Source: Knoellia subterranea KCTC 19937 (GTDB taxonomy: Bacteria; Actinomycetota; Actinomycetes; Actinomycetales; Dermatophilaceae). From it: DNA of 64,000 nt. Positions 36,643 through 45,126 of the stretch are shown here, one piece after another. The DNA lies in contig NZ_AVPK01000002.1 in assembly GCF_000768685.1 (NCBI RefSeq), positions 1-64,000 on the forward strand, written 5' to 3'. The notes under the pieces were generated by a model that did not search any database, had not been told where the DNA came from, and saw only the letters and a list, made by a program, of their open reading frames with translations. Both the position numbers and the translations under genes were made by a program. Each line of letters begins with the position of its first letter. Position 1 is the first letter of the stretch.

Positions 36643-36648
36643 ACGGTA
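36643..36648 (-). promoter_or_regulatory. Candidate leaderless -10 element of lipB, overlapping the CGGCATAC octamer
   Basis: TACCGT (minus strand) six bases before the ATG at 36636. Its first three bases are the last three of a CGGCATAC octamer. Confidence 0.5.
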
Positions 36649-36730
36649 TGCCGTCCGCCCACCACGCGTCTCACGTCCCCATCCGGGACCGGCACTTCGC
36701 GCAGTGGTCCGGGCTCGGTGTGCTCGCGAA

Positions 36731-36736
36731 TAGGGT
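36731..36736 (+). promoter_or_regulatory. Candidate leaderless -10 element of the MMPL gene
   Basis: TAGGGT seven bases before the GTG at 36744. Confidence 0.5.
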
Positions 36737-36743
36737 GAGCCGT

Positions 36744-38987
36744 GTGAGCGAGCAACGCGTTGCCTCTGGCCCCGGTCGACCGCGCCTCGTGCTGCTCGCA
36801 GCGCTGGCGATCATCGTCGCGTGGCTGGCCGTTGGATCCGTGGGCGGACCCGCGACGGGGCGGCTGTCCGAGGTGCAGAAGAACGACAACGCGTCGTTCC
36901 TGCCCGCCGACGCCGAGTCGACGTCGGTGCTCGAATCGGTGGCGCGGTTCAGCGATGAGGAAGAGGTCCCGCTGATCGTCGTCGTCGAGCGCAGCGACGG
37001 TGAGGAACTGGACCTCCGCGCGGGCGCCGCTCTGCTCAAGCTGGCCGAGGACCTGCCGTCGCTGCCTCTGGGCGAGTCCGGCGAGACGTTGGGGGACTAC
37101 GTCGTCGACGGCGCCCGCATCGGGCCTGTGCCGAGTGAGGACCGTAAGGCCGCGCTCATCGTCATCCCGCTCAAGGAAGCGGCCGTTTCGGCTGTCGTCG
37201 ACGGCGAGGCGCCGGTGGTCGCGGCGGCCGATGCGGTCCGGACCAAGGCGCGGATCGACCTCGCCGCCACCGGTCTCGGGCTGACGTCGAGCGTTGGCGG
37301 GCCGGGCGGACTCATCGCCGACTTCTCCGCCGCGTTCGCCGGGATCGACGGGGTGCTGCTCCTCGTTGCGCTCTGTGTCGTGCTCGTCATCCTGCTCGTC
37401 GTCTATCGCAGCCCCGTGCTGCCGCTCGCGGTCCTCATGAGTGCGGTGTTCGGGTTGTGCCTCGCCGTCCTCGTCATCCGGCCACTCGCCGAGAACGGCA
37501 CGATCGAGCTGTCGGGGCAGTCGCAGGGGATCATGTTCATCCTCGTGGTGGGCGCGGCGACCGACTATGCCCTGCTGCTCGTCAGTCGGTTCCGGGAGGA
37601 GCTGCACGAGCACGAGAGCACGTGGGTCGCGCTCAAGCGCGCGTGGCGGGGTGCCGTCGAGCCCATCGTGGCCTCGGGCGCGACGGTGATCCTCGGCCTG
37701 CTCTGCCTCCTGCTCGCGGACCTGCGCAACACCTCCGGCCTCGGCCCTGTTGGTGCTCTGGGCATCGCCGGTGCGCTGCTCGCGTCGCTGACCTTCTTGC
37801 CGGCCGTGCTGCTCGTCTTCGGGCGAAAGGCGTTCTGGCCGTTCGCTCCTCGCGTCGACCACCACCACGCCGAGGATGCGGTGGGGACGCGTTCGCTGTG
37901 GGGTCGCGTGTCCGGTTTGGTGGGGCGCCACCCGAGGCGCACCTGGGTGGCCGCGCTCGTCGTCCTGCTGGCTGCCGCCGCGTTCGCGCCGTCGTTCAAG
38001 GCCGAGGGTGTGACCATCAAGGACACGTTCCTCACGGCCACCGACTCCGTGGACGCTCAGGAGGCCATCCAGCGGCACTTCGCTGCCGGCTCCGGCAGCC
38101 CGGTGCAGGTCATCGTGCCGGCCGAGCAGGCCGAGGCGGCGCGCACCGTCGTCGAGGCCGACTCGGGGATCGAGAGCGCGTGGGTCGGACTGACACCGCC
38201 CGTGCCCGGTCAGCCCACGCCAACCGCCGAGCCAGTCGACGGACTCCAGCTCGTCCAGGGCACCACGACCGGGGCGGCCGACAGCCAGGAGGCGGAGGAC
38301 ACGGTCCGACGGTTGCGTGCCTCGCTCGACCCCGTGAGTAGGGACGCCGTCGTCGGTGGTCAGGCAGCGATCAACCTCGACGTCCTCGACGCGAGCGGCA
38401 GGGACCTGCGCGTCATCGTGCCGGCGATCCTCGTGGTCATCTTCCTCGTCCTCTGTCTCCTGTTGCGCTCGATCCTCGCGCCGCTGCTGCTCGTCGTCGC
38501 CAACGTCATCTCGTTCGCCGCGACCATCGGTGTCGCCCAACTCGTCTTCGACCACATCCTCGGCTTCGGGGGGAGCGACCCGGCGATTCCCCTCTACGGC
38601 TTCGTCTTCCTGGTGGCGCTCGGCATCGACTACTCGATCTTCCTCATGACCCGGGTGCGTGAGGAGTCGGTGCGGCGCGGCACACGACCGGGCATCCTCG
38701 TCGGACTGGCGGTCACGGGTGGTGTCATCACGAGTGCCGGAATCGTCCTCGCCGCGACGTTCTCCGCGCTGACGGTCCTGCCGCTCGTCTTCCTCGTCCA
38801 GGTCGCGTTCATCGTCGCGTTCGGTGTCCTGCTCGACACGTTCGTCGTGCGCAGCTTGCTCGTACCGGCACTGTCCTACGACATCGGGCCGAAGGTCTGG
38901 TGGCCCGCGCGCCTGGCGGGTGACCGGCGCGCGGCCCCGGGCGCCGCCCCTGATGAGCGGCGAACGTCGGAGCCCAGCGGCGTCTGA
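36744..38987 (+). CDS. MMPL-family (RND-type) membrane transporter
   Basis: 747 aa with the duplicated MMPL layout: one helix, an extracytoplasmic domain and a five-helix bundle, twice. Conserved membrane motifs include [15 protein letters not shown] in the first half and [15 protein letters not shown] in the second, whose Asp-Tyr pairs are the proton-relay site of MmpL proteins. Exports lipids or hydrophobic compounds; the substrate is unknown. The frame is open upstream, but the GTG at 36744 fits the TAGGGT element seven bases before it and removes 32 unlikely residues. Confidence 0.9.
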   Translation: MSEQRVASGPGRPRLVLLAALAIIVAWLAVGSVGGPATGRLSEVQKNDNASFLPADAESTSVLESVARFSDEEEVPLIVVVERSDGEELDLRAGAALLKLAEDLPSLPLGESGETLGDYVVDGARIGPVPSEDRKAALIVIPLKEAAVSAVVDGEAPVVAAADAVRTKARIDLAATGLGLTSSVGGPGGLIADFSAAFAGIDGVLLLVALCVVLVILLVVYRSPVLPLAVLMSAVFGLCLAVLVIRPLAENGTIELSGQSQGIMFILVVGAATDYALLLVSRFREELHEHESTWVALKRAWRGAVEPIVASGATVILGLLCLLLADLRNTSGLGPVGALGIAGALLASLTFLPAVLLVFGRKAFWPFAPRVDHHHAEDAVGTRSLWGRVSGLVGRHPRRTWVAALVVLLAAAAFAPSFKAEGVTIKDTFLTATDSVDAQEAIQRHFAAGSGSPVQVIVPAEQAEAARTVVEADSGIESAWVGLTPPVPGQPTPTAEPVDGLQLVQGTTTGAADSQEAEDTVRRLRASLDPVSRDAVVGGQAAINLDVLDASGRDLRVIVPAILVVIFLVLCLLLRSILAPLLLVVANVISFAATIGVAQLVFDHILGFGGSDPAIPLYGFVFLVALGIDYSIFLMTRVREESVRRGTRPGILVGLAVTGGVITSAGIVLAATFSALTVLPLVFLVQVAFIVAFGVLLDTFVVRSLLVPALSYDIGPKVWWPARLAGDRRAAPGAAPDERRTSEPSGV

Positions 38988-38996
38988 CCCGCGCAC

Positions 38997-39002
38997 TATG
39001 GT
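38997..39002 (+). promoter_or_regulatory. Candidate leaderless -10 element of the Gfo/Idh gene
   Basis: TATGGT six bases before the ATG at 39009. Confidence 0.5.
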
Positions 39003-39008
39003 CGACTC

Positions 39009-40067
39009 ATGGTGAGAGTCGGACTGGCGGGGTATGCATCGGCCGGGCGTGGCATCCACGCGCCCCTCATCCGGGAAGCCGGGCTGGAGCTCGTAGCGGT
39101 TGCCACGTCGAACCCGGAGCGTCGCGCCGAGGTGGCGCAGGACTTCCCCGATGCCCTCGTCGTCGATGACCTGGACGCGCTCCTCGCCGTCGAAGGGCTC
39201 GACGTCGTCGTGCTCGCCACGCCGAGCGGCAGCCACCTGGAGCACGCCCTCACAGTCATCGAGGCCGGCATACCGTGTGTGGTCGACAAGCCGCTCGCCG
39301 TCACGGCGGACGACGCTCTGGAGGTGGTCGACGCCGCCGAGCGGGCCGGCGTTCCACTCACGGTGTTCCACAACCGGCGCTACGACCCGTCGCACACCAC
39401 CCTCGCCACCGTCGTTGCGAATCGCCTTGCGGGAGAACCGTTCCGGTGCGAGCTGCGGTGGGAGCGGTGGCGCCCCGTGCCCAAGGACAGGTGGCGCGAG
39501 AACGCCCCTGCGGAGAAGGGTGGAGGAATGATGCTCGACCTCCACTCCCACCTCATCGATTCGGCGGTACAGCTTTTCGGCCCGGTCGTCACGGTGTTCG
39601 CGACCGTTGACTCGCGCACCACTCCTGCGGAGGACGACGCCTTCCTCGTATGCCGTCACGAGAGTGGCGTCGTCAGTCACCTCGGTGCGACGTCCGTCTC
39701 GGGAGCGGCCGGACCGCGGATCCGCCTCCTTGCCCGCGACGGGGCCTACGTCCAGAACGAGTTCGAGGGGGAGCCGAACGTCTACCCCGACCTTGCCGAC
39801 CTTGACGGCGACCACTGCGGCTGGATCCTGCGGTCGACCGACCGTGAGGCCGTTCCGACGACGCCCGCCGACCAGGCCGACTTCTACCGGGCCGTGGGTG
39901 CGGCTCTCTCAGCGCCGGATCCGCAGGCGGCCATGCCGGTCGACCCGCACGACGCGGTCCACACCATCGCCGTCATCGATGCCGCACGCACGAGCGCCGA
40001 GGGCGAGCGTGTCGTGGAGGTCATGACGCCCGGCGCGCGTCCCGGTCACAGCCCCGAGGAGGCCTGA
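39009..40067 (+). CDS. Gfo/Idh/MocA-family oxidoreductase
   Basis: NAD(P)-dependent sugar or inositol-type dehydrogenase, 352 aa. The Rossmann motif is GLAGYASAGRGIHAP, the EKP-like motif is VVDKPLAV, and the catalytic region is MMLDLHSHLID. The substrate cannot be told. The octamer at 39267 forces an ATA codon. The DinB-like gene begins one base after its stop, so they form an operon. Confidence 0.88.
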   Translation: MVRVGLAGYASAGRGIHAPLIREAGLELVAVATSNPERRAEVAQDFPDALVVDDLDALLAVEGLDVVVLATPSGSHLEHALTVIEAGIPCVVDKPLAVTADDALEVVDAAERAGVPLTVFHNRRYDPSHTTLATVVANRLAGEPFRCELRWERWRPVPKDRWRENAPAEKGGGMMLDLHSHLIDSAVQLFGPVVTVFATVDSRTTPAEDDAFLVCRHESGVVSHLGATSVSGAAGPRIRLLARDGAYVQNEFEGEPNVYPDLADLDGDHCGWILRSTDREAVPTTPADQADFYRAVGAALSAPDPQAAMPVDPHDAVHTIAVIDAARTSAEGERVVEVMTPGARPGHSPEEA

Positions 40068-40068
40068 C

Positions 40069-40692
40069 ATGACCGACATCCAGCAGCCGGACGATCGGCA
40101 CAGCAACGATCCGAAGGCCGTCCTCCACCGCTACCTCACACGCTCTCGCGACGCCGTGCTCTGGAAGCTCGACGGCCTGTCGGAGCACGACGTGCGACGG
40201 CCCCTGACGCCGACGGGGACGAACCTCCTTGGCATCATCAAGCACCTCGCCGGCGTCGAGGCCGGCTACTTCGGGGACTGCCTCGGGCGACCGGTTCCGG
40301 ACATGCCTGCGTGGTACTCCGAGATGATGGCCGACACCCTCGAGGACAACGGCGACATGTGGGCGAGGGAGGACGAGACGCGCGAGGAGATCCTCGATCT
40401 CTACGCCCGCGTCACGGCCCATGCCGACGCGGTCATCGAGGAGCTCGCCCTGGAGGACACCGGCACCGTCGAGTGGTGGGGTGACGCCGGCACGGCCGTG
40501 ACGCTGCAGTGGTTCCTCGTGCACATGATCGCTGAGACGAACCGGCACGGCGGCCACGTCGACATCGTGCGCGAGCTCATCGATGGCGCCGCCGGGATGC
40601 GGCCCGACGCGAGCAACCTGCCCTCGAATGACGTCGCGTATTGGGAGACGCACCAGCAACGGGTTCAGGCCGCCGCCGACCACTTCGCCTGA
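40069..40692 (+). CDS. DinB-like (DUF664) four-helix protein
   Basis: 207 aa of the DinB/DUF664 superfamily, metal-binding four-helix bundles that include mycothiol- and bacillithiol-dependent transferases. The family start HRYLTRSRDAVLWKLDGLSE and the His-containing segments GIIKHLAGVEAGY and MIAETNRHGGHVDIVREL, which supply the metal triad, are present. Substrate unknown. Cotranscribed with the preceding oxidoreductase. Confidence 0.85.
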   Translation: MTDIQQPDDRHSNDPKAVLHRYLTRSRDAVLWKLDGLSEHDVRRPLTPTGTNLLGIIKHLAGVEAGYFGDCLGRPVPDMPAWYSEMMADTLEDNGDMWAREDETREEILDLYARVTAHADAVIEELALEDTGTVEWWGDAGTAVTLQWFLVHMIAETNRHGGHVDIVRELIDGAAGMRPDASNLPSNDVAYWETHQQRVQAAADHFA

Positions 40693-40720
40693 GAAGGGTC
40701 TCGACGGGGCCCGGGCTGAC

Positions 40721-41452
40721 TCAGGGGTTGGTGAGGCGGCGCGGCTCGAGGCGCTCCTCGATCGCAGTGTCGCCGTCGCGCGTGACCACGTAGGCGCCCT
40801 TGCCGTCGCGTTCGGAGACCGCCTCGACGAGTTCGGTGCCGTGGTAGACGAGTCCGACTCCGTCGTCGGTGCAGTGCGTCTCGCCCAGGGTGCCGTCCGC
40901 CACGAGCTGGTGCACCAGTGGGCGGCGACGCTCCTCCGAGTCGTAGTGCACCCCGTTGCCGTAGGGCAGGAAGCCCAGACCGTTGGTCACCGCGCGCAGC
41001 TCGAGGCCGAACGAGTCGGTCGTGCCACCGGTGTACCAGCAGATCGATCCGGCGGACACTCCGGAGAGGACGACGCCCGCCTCCCATGCCGACCGCATTG
41101 CCGACCCGAGGTCGTGGACCTGCCACACCGCGAGGAGGTTGGCGACGGAACCACCCTGGACCCAGATGACGTCCTGCTCGACTAGATGGCCCGGCACGTC
41201 CTCGAGGTTCGGCATGGGGAACAGATCGAGCGTCGTGATGTCGAAGCCCGCGACTCGACCGGCCTGGTGCACGTGGTCGTTGAAGTAGCGCTGGTCACCC
41301 ATAGCGGTTCCGACGAAGGTGACCTTCGGTCGCCCGGTGGCACCGGACAGCTCGACGGCGTGGTGGACGAGGGCGTCGAACTCGAGGAACGTTCGGTTGG
41401 AGGGGCGGTAGCCACCCGAGGTAGCGAGGATCGTGGGCTGGTCGGCAGGCAT
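40721..41452 (-). CDS. Peptidase E-like (S51 family) serine peptidase
   Basis: 243 aa. The nucleophile elbow is LSGVSAGSICWY and the upstream WVQGGSVANLLAVW block is typical of S51 (alpha-aspartyl dipeptidase / cyanophycinase-like). No signal peptide, so it is cytoplasmic. The frame is open upstream to 41644, but the ATG at 41452 has TAGGGT seven bases before it and matches the family N-terminus. Confidence 0.85.
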   Translation of the reverse strand: MPADQPTILATSGGYRPSNRTFLEFDALVHHAVELSGATGRPKVTFVGTAMGDQRYFNDHVHQAGRVAGFDITTLDLFPMPNLEDVPGHLVEQDVIWVQGGSVANLLAVWQVHDLGSAMRSAWEAGVVLSGVSAGSICWYTGGTTDSFGLELRAVTNGLGFLPYGNGVHYDSEERRRPLVHQLVADGTLGETHCTDDGVGLVYHGTELVEAVSERDGKGAYVVTRDGDTAIEERLEPRRLTNP

Positions 41453-41459
41453 GAGTTCG

Positions 41460-41465
41460 ACCCTA
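41460..41465 (-). promoter_or_regulatory. Candidate leaderless -10 element of the peptidase E gene
   Basis: TAGGGT (minus strand) seven bases before the ATG at 41452. Confidence 0.5.
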
Positions 41466-41562
41466 GACGGACGCGGAAGGCGAGGCGAATGACAAACGCG
41501 CACACCGGCATACGCGAAGTTGGTCGGCGCACCGAAGGTGCAACGGGACGGGGTCGGCGCCC

Positions 41563-41574
41563 TGACAAATGTCA
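41563..41574 (+). promoter_or_regulatory. Operator-like dyad upstream of the ABC/two-component operon
   Basis: TGACA-AA-TGTCA, a perfect 5+5 inverted repeat 60 bases before the ABC gene; a further TGACA half-site follows at 41585. A candidate binding site for the NarL-type regulator encoded at the end of the same operon (inference). Confidence 0.4.
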
Positions 41575-41634
41575 TCGGCCCTTCGTGACAACCGTGTGAG
41601 GGACGGGAGCCGGTCCACGGACACGCTGGGTGAC

Positions 41635-42525
41635 ATGACAACAACGACAGCGGTCAGCCTGCGGGACGTGACCAAGAACTTCGGGGACGTCGAGGCGGTG
41701 CGCGGCATCGACCTCGACATCGAGCCCGGTGAGGTCGTGGCCTTCCTCGGCCCGAACGGCGCCGGCAAGACGACGACGATCGACATGCTCCTGGGCCTGT
41801 CCCAGCCGACGAGCGGGGCCGTCGAGGTCATGGGGCTGAGTCCTCGGGACGCCATCGCGCGTGGCCTCGTCTCGGCCGTCATGCAAACCGGGGGGCTGCT
41901 CAAGGACCTCACGGTGCGGGAGACCGTCGCCTACGTCGGCAGCCTTTTCGCCACCACCGAGTCGGTCGACGAGGTCCTGGCCCGCGCCGGCATCACCCAG
42001 CTCGCCGGGCGCAAGGTCGGCAAGTGCTCGGGCGGCGAGCAGCAGCGGCTCCGGTTCGCTCTGGCGCTCCTGCCCGACCCGGCGCTGCTCCTCCTCGACG
42101 AACCGACGACGGGGATGGACGTCGAGGGGCGGCGGGCGTTCTGGGGAGAGATCCGTGAGGACGCCTCGCGTGGGCGCACCGTGCTCTTCGCGACGCACTA
42201 CCTCGAGGAGGCCGATCAGTACGCCGACCGGATCATCCTCGTCAGCAACGGACGGGTCGTCGCCGACGGCACCGGGTCGCAGGTCAAGGCCCTCGCGAGC
42301 GGCCGGACCGTTCGCGCGACGTGGGCCGGTGCCGACGTCGAGCGCCTCACCGCGCTCGGCGGCGTCGACTCCGTTGAGGTGCGCGGCGACACCGTCCACG
42401 TCCACGCCAAGGACACCGATGCGGTCGCGCGATTCCTCCTCGGAGAGACCGACGCCCGCGACCTCGAGATCACCGCACGCGGCCTCGAAGAGGCCTTCCT
42501 CAACCTGACTGGAGTCCAGCAATGA
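41635..42525 (+). CDS. ABC transporter ATP-binding protein
   Basis: 296 aa. Walker A GPNGAGKTTT, signature KCSGGEQQR (Cys in place of the usual Leu), Walker B LLLLDEPTTGMD and the switch His in FATHYLEEA. It belongs to the drug/antibiotic exporter type paired with an ABC-2 permease, which overlaps its stop by ATGA. ATG at 41635 chosen over an upstream in-frame ATG (41569) that lies inside the dyad; the true start is probably leaderless or weakly Shine-Dalgarno led (CACGCT lies seven bases before). Confidence 0.93.
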   Translation: MTTTTAVSLRDVTKNFGDVEAVRGIDLDIEPGEVVAFLGPNGAGKTTTIDMLLGLSQPTSGAVEVMGLSPRDAIARGLVSAVMQTGGLLKDLTVRETVAYVGSLFATTESVDEVLARAGITQLAGRKVGKCSGGEQQRLRFALALLPDPALLLLDEPTTGMDVEGRRAFWGEIREDASRGRTVLFATHYLEEADQYADRIILVSNGRVVADGTGSQVKALASGRTVRATWAGADVERLTALGGVDSVEVRGDTVHVHAKDTDAVARFLLGETDARDLEITARGLEEAFLNLTGVQQ

Positions 42526-43322
42526 GCACGCTGACGAGCACCGTGACGAGCCCGACCGACGTGACAGGGCGCGCCGTCGCGCGGTGGGGCGGCTTCACAC
42601 CGACGATGCTCGGCATCGAGTTGCGCCGCATGCTGCGCAACCGCCGCACCATCATCTTCACCCTCGTCTTCCCGGCCGCGATGTTCTTCGCGTTCGGTGG
42701 GCAGGACGGTTGGGACGAGAAGGTCGGTCAGGGCAACGTTGCGGCCTACATCCTCGTGTCGATGGCGCTCTACGGAGCGGCGATGACGGCGGCGGCCGGT
42801 GGCGCGATGGTTGCCGTCGAACGCAGCCTGGGCTGGTCCCGGACTCTGCGGCTCACGCCCCTCAACCCGGCCGTCTACATCCTCACCAAGGCACTCGTCG
42901 CGCTGACGATGGGCACGATCGCCGTGACCGTCGTCAACATCGCCGACATCATCCAGGGCAAGCCGCACATGCCGGTCGGAACGTGGATCGCGTGCGCGGT
43001 GCTCACCGTGGTGTGCACGCTGGTCTTCGCGGCGCTCGGTGTGTTCGTCGGCTACCTCGTGCCCGGTGAGAATGCCATGCAGGTGCTCGGTCCCGGACTC
43101 GCGCTGATGAGCTTCCTCGGCAACGTCTTCATCCCGATCACCGAGGGCACGACGATGTGGCACATCGCCTCTCTCACACCGATGTTCGGTGTTGCCGAGA
43201 TCGCCCGGTCGTCGCTCACGCACGAGCTGCCCTGGTATGCCGTGGTCAATGCCGTCGTCTGGCTCGCCCTCTTCGTCGGCGGGGCTGCGTGGTGGATGAG
43301 CCGGGACACGGCTCGCGTGTGA
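42522..43322 (+). CDS. ABC-2 type transporter permease
   Basis: 266 aa with six hydrophobic segments; the first follows a polar N-terminus ending RRMLRNRRTIIFT, and LGPGLALMSFLGNVFIPI is the ABC-2 pattern near the end. It forms an exporter with the ATPase immediately upstream. It overlaps the histidine kinase gene by GTGA. Substrate unknown; the DesK-like kinase downstream suggests a role in membrane stress or lipid fluidity (inference). Confidence 0.9.
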   Translation: MSTLTSTVTSPTDVTGRAVARWGGFTPTMLGIELRRMLRNRRTIIFTLVFPAAMFFAFGGQDGWDEKVGQGNVAAYILVSMALYGAAMTAAAGGAMVAVERSLGWSRTLRLTPLNPAVYILTKALVALTMGTIAVTVVNIADIIQGKPHMPVGTWIACAVLTVVCTLVFAALGVFVGYLVPGENAMQVLGPGLALMSFLGNVFIPITEGTTMWHIASLTPMFGVAEIARSSLTHELPWYAVVNAVVWLALFVGGAAWWMSRDTARV

Positions 43323-44458
43323 CCGCCGGCGCGACAGCGGTGGACGGCACAATGACGACCATGGCTTCGACCACCACCCCCCAGCGGCACCTCGGCCGCT
43401 GGGGGCCGGTGTTCGCCGCGATCTGGCTCGTGTTCCTCATCGACCCGGTCCGTGAGGCGTGGCGGCTGCGCGACACGGCGCGGGGCGACGTCGGGCTGGT
43501 CGCCACCATCGTCTTCGCCGCGGTCTACCTGTTCGTCTGGATCCGCCTGCGCTCCAGGAGGGCGCGACTCGTGGCGCGGCCCGGCTGGGCCGAGGCCGTG
43601 GGATGGCTCGCCGTGATGGGCGTTCTCGCGGTGACGATGGTGTGGGCCCTCGGCCAGAGCGGGACCGCGAGTGCGGTCTACTGCGCCGTCGCTGCGGTGA
43701 TCCTGCCCTTCCCGTATGCCGGTGTGCTCGTTGTCGGGATCGCCGGACTTCTCGTCCTGTTGGGTGAGGTGCGGTCGGGGTGGGACTCCGAGGTGGGGAC
43801 CGCCTTCGGCGTCATCGCCGGCGCGATGGCCGTCTTCGGCATCCAACAGATGATGCTGCGCAACATCGAGCTCATCCGGGCCCACGACGAGAACGCGGAG
43901 CTCGCGGTCGAGAACGAGCGCACCCGCTTCGCCCGCGACCTGCACGACATCCTCGGGCACTCGTTGACGGTCATCACCGTGAAGGCCGAATTGGCCCAGC
44001 GGCTTCTGGACGTCGATCCCTCTCGGGCCCGAACGGAGCTGGCCGACCTCGAACGACTCTCCCGGGACGCGCTCGCCGATGTGCGCCGGGCGGTCGAGGG
44101 CTACCGAGACGTGAGTCTCCCTGCCGAGTTGGCGCGGGCGCGGGCCGCCCTGGCGGCTGCGGAGATCCGGGCGGACCTGCCGAACTCGACCGACGACGTT
44201 CCGAGCGAGAAGCGTGAGCTGTTCGCCTGGGCAGTGCGCGAGGGCGTCACGAATGTGTTGCGGCACAGCGGTGCTCGCCGTTGCTCGGTGGTCCTCACGC
44301 CGACGTCGGTCGAGGTTCGGGACGACGGTCGGGGCAGTGCGGAGGCGGTTCGGGGCTCAGGTCTCACCGGACTGCAGGAGCGCGCCTCGCTGGTCGGCGG
44401 CACCGTCGTGACGCGCACCCTCTCACCGGGGTACTCGCTCCAGGTGGTCGTCCCGTGA
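43319..44458 (+). CDS. DesK/NarX-type sensor histidine kinase
   Basis: About 379 aa. Five hydrophobic helices with little between them form the sensor, then HisKA_3 with the phosphorylated His in FARDLHDILGHSLTV and an HATPase_c domain (VREGVTNVLRHSGA, VRDDGRG, GLTGLQERASLVGG). Start uncertain: GTG 43319 overlaps the permease stop, while ATGs at 43352 or 43361 are possible; a CACAAT element lies seven bases before 43361. Phosphorylates the regulator encoded next. Confidence 0.9.
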   Translation: MTAGATAVDGTMTTMASTTTPQRHLGRWGPVFAAIWLVFLIDPVREAWRLRDTARGDVGLVATIVFAAVYLFVWIRLRSRRARLVARPGWAEAVGWLAVMGVLAVTMVWALGQSGTASAVYCAVAAVILPFPYAGVLVVGIAGLLVLLGEVRSGWDSEVGTAFGVIAGAMAVFGIQQMMLRNIELIRAHDENAELAVENERTRFARDLHDILGHSLTVITVKAELAQRLLDVDPSRARTELADLERLSRDALADVRRAVEGYRDVSLPAELARARAALAAAEIRADLPNSTDDVPSEKRELFAWAVREGVTNVLRHSGARRCSVVLTPTSVEVRDDGRGSAEAVRGSGLTGLQERASLVGGTVVTRTLSPGYSLQVVVP

Positions 44459-45060
44459 TCCGCCTCCTGCTCGCCGATGACCAGGCCCTCGTCCGGGGAG
44501 CGCTGTCGGCACTGTTGTCACTCGAGTCGGACCTGGAGGTCGTTGCGGAGGTGGGTTCGGGCGACGCCGTGCTCGAGGCCGTCCGCCAGCACCGACCCGA
44601 CGTCGTCCTCATGGATGTCGAGATGCCCGGGCTCGACGGCATCTCCGCGACCGAGCAGGTGCGCGCGGCCTTCCCGGGGACACGGGTACTCATCGTGACC
44701 ACCTTCGGGCGACCGGGATTCCTGCGTCGCGCGATGCAGGCCGGCGCGTCAGGGTTCGTGGTCAAGGACACTCCCGCTGCACAGCTCGCGGATGCCGTGC
44801 GGCGCGTCCACGAGGGGCTCCGCGTCGTCGATCCTGTCCTCGCGACCGACAGTCTGGTCGCGGGGGAGTCGCCGCTGACCCCACGTGAGACGGAAGTCCT
44901 GCGTGCTGCTCGCGATGGCTCGTCCGTGGCGGGGATCGCGTCCCGGCTCTTCCTGTCCGAGGGGACGGTGCGCAACCACCTGTCGGCCGCGATCGGCAAG
45001 ACGCAGGCCGCGAACCGGGCCGAGGCAGTGCTCACCGCGGAGAGCAACGGCTGGCTGTAG
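44455..45060 (+). CDS. NarL/LuxR-family response regulator
   Basis: 201 aa. Receiver domain with phospho-acceptor D54 (VVLMDVEMPG) and a conserved Lys in FVVKDTPA, then a LuxR-type helix-turn-helix (LTPRETEVLRAARDG, LFLSEGTVRNHLSAAIGK). The GTG at 44455 overlaps the kinase stop. Probably autoregulates the ABC operon through the dyad at 41563 (inference). Confidence 0.93.
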   Translation: MIRLLLADDQALVRGALSALLSLESDLEVVAEVGSGDAVLEAVRQHRPDVVLMDVEMPGLDGISATEQVRAAFPGTRVLIVTTFGRPGFLRRAMQAGASGFVVKDTPAAQLADAVRRVHEGLRVVDPVLATDSLVAGESPLTPRETEVLRAARDGSSVAGIASRLFLSEGTVRNHLSAAIGKTQAANRAEAVLTAESNGWL

Positions 45061-45126
45061 GTCGGCTCGCCAGGCCCCTGTGGATAACTCTGCGGCCGTT
45101 TTCGCGATCTCGGCGAGAGTGGGCGC

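Noticed and set aside
36312-39815. Minus-strand open frame of 1167 codons
   Set aside because: It lies over the MMPL gene, lipB and the Gfo gene, which all have clear family motifs. Its translation is Arg/Asp/Glu/His-rich without any motif, typical of a GC-skew shadow frame.
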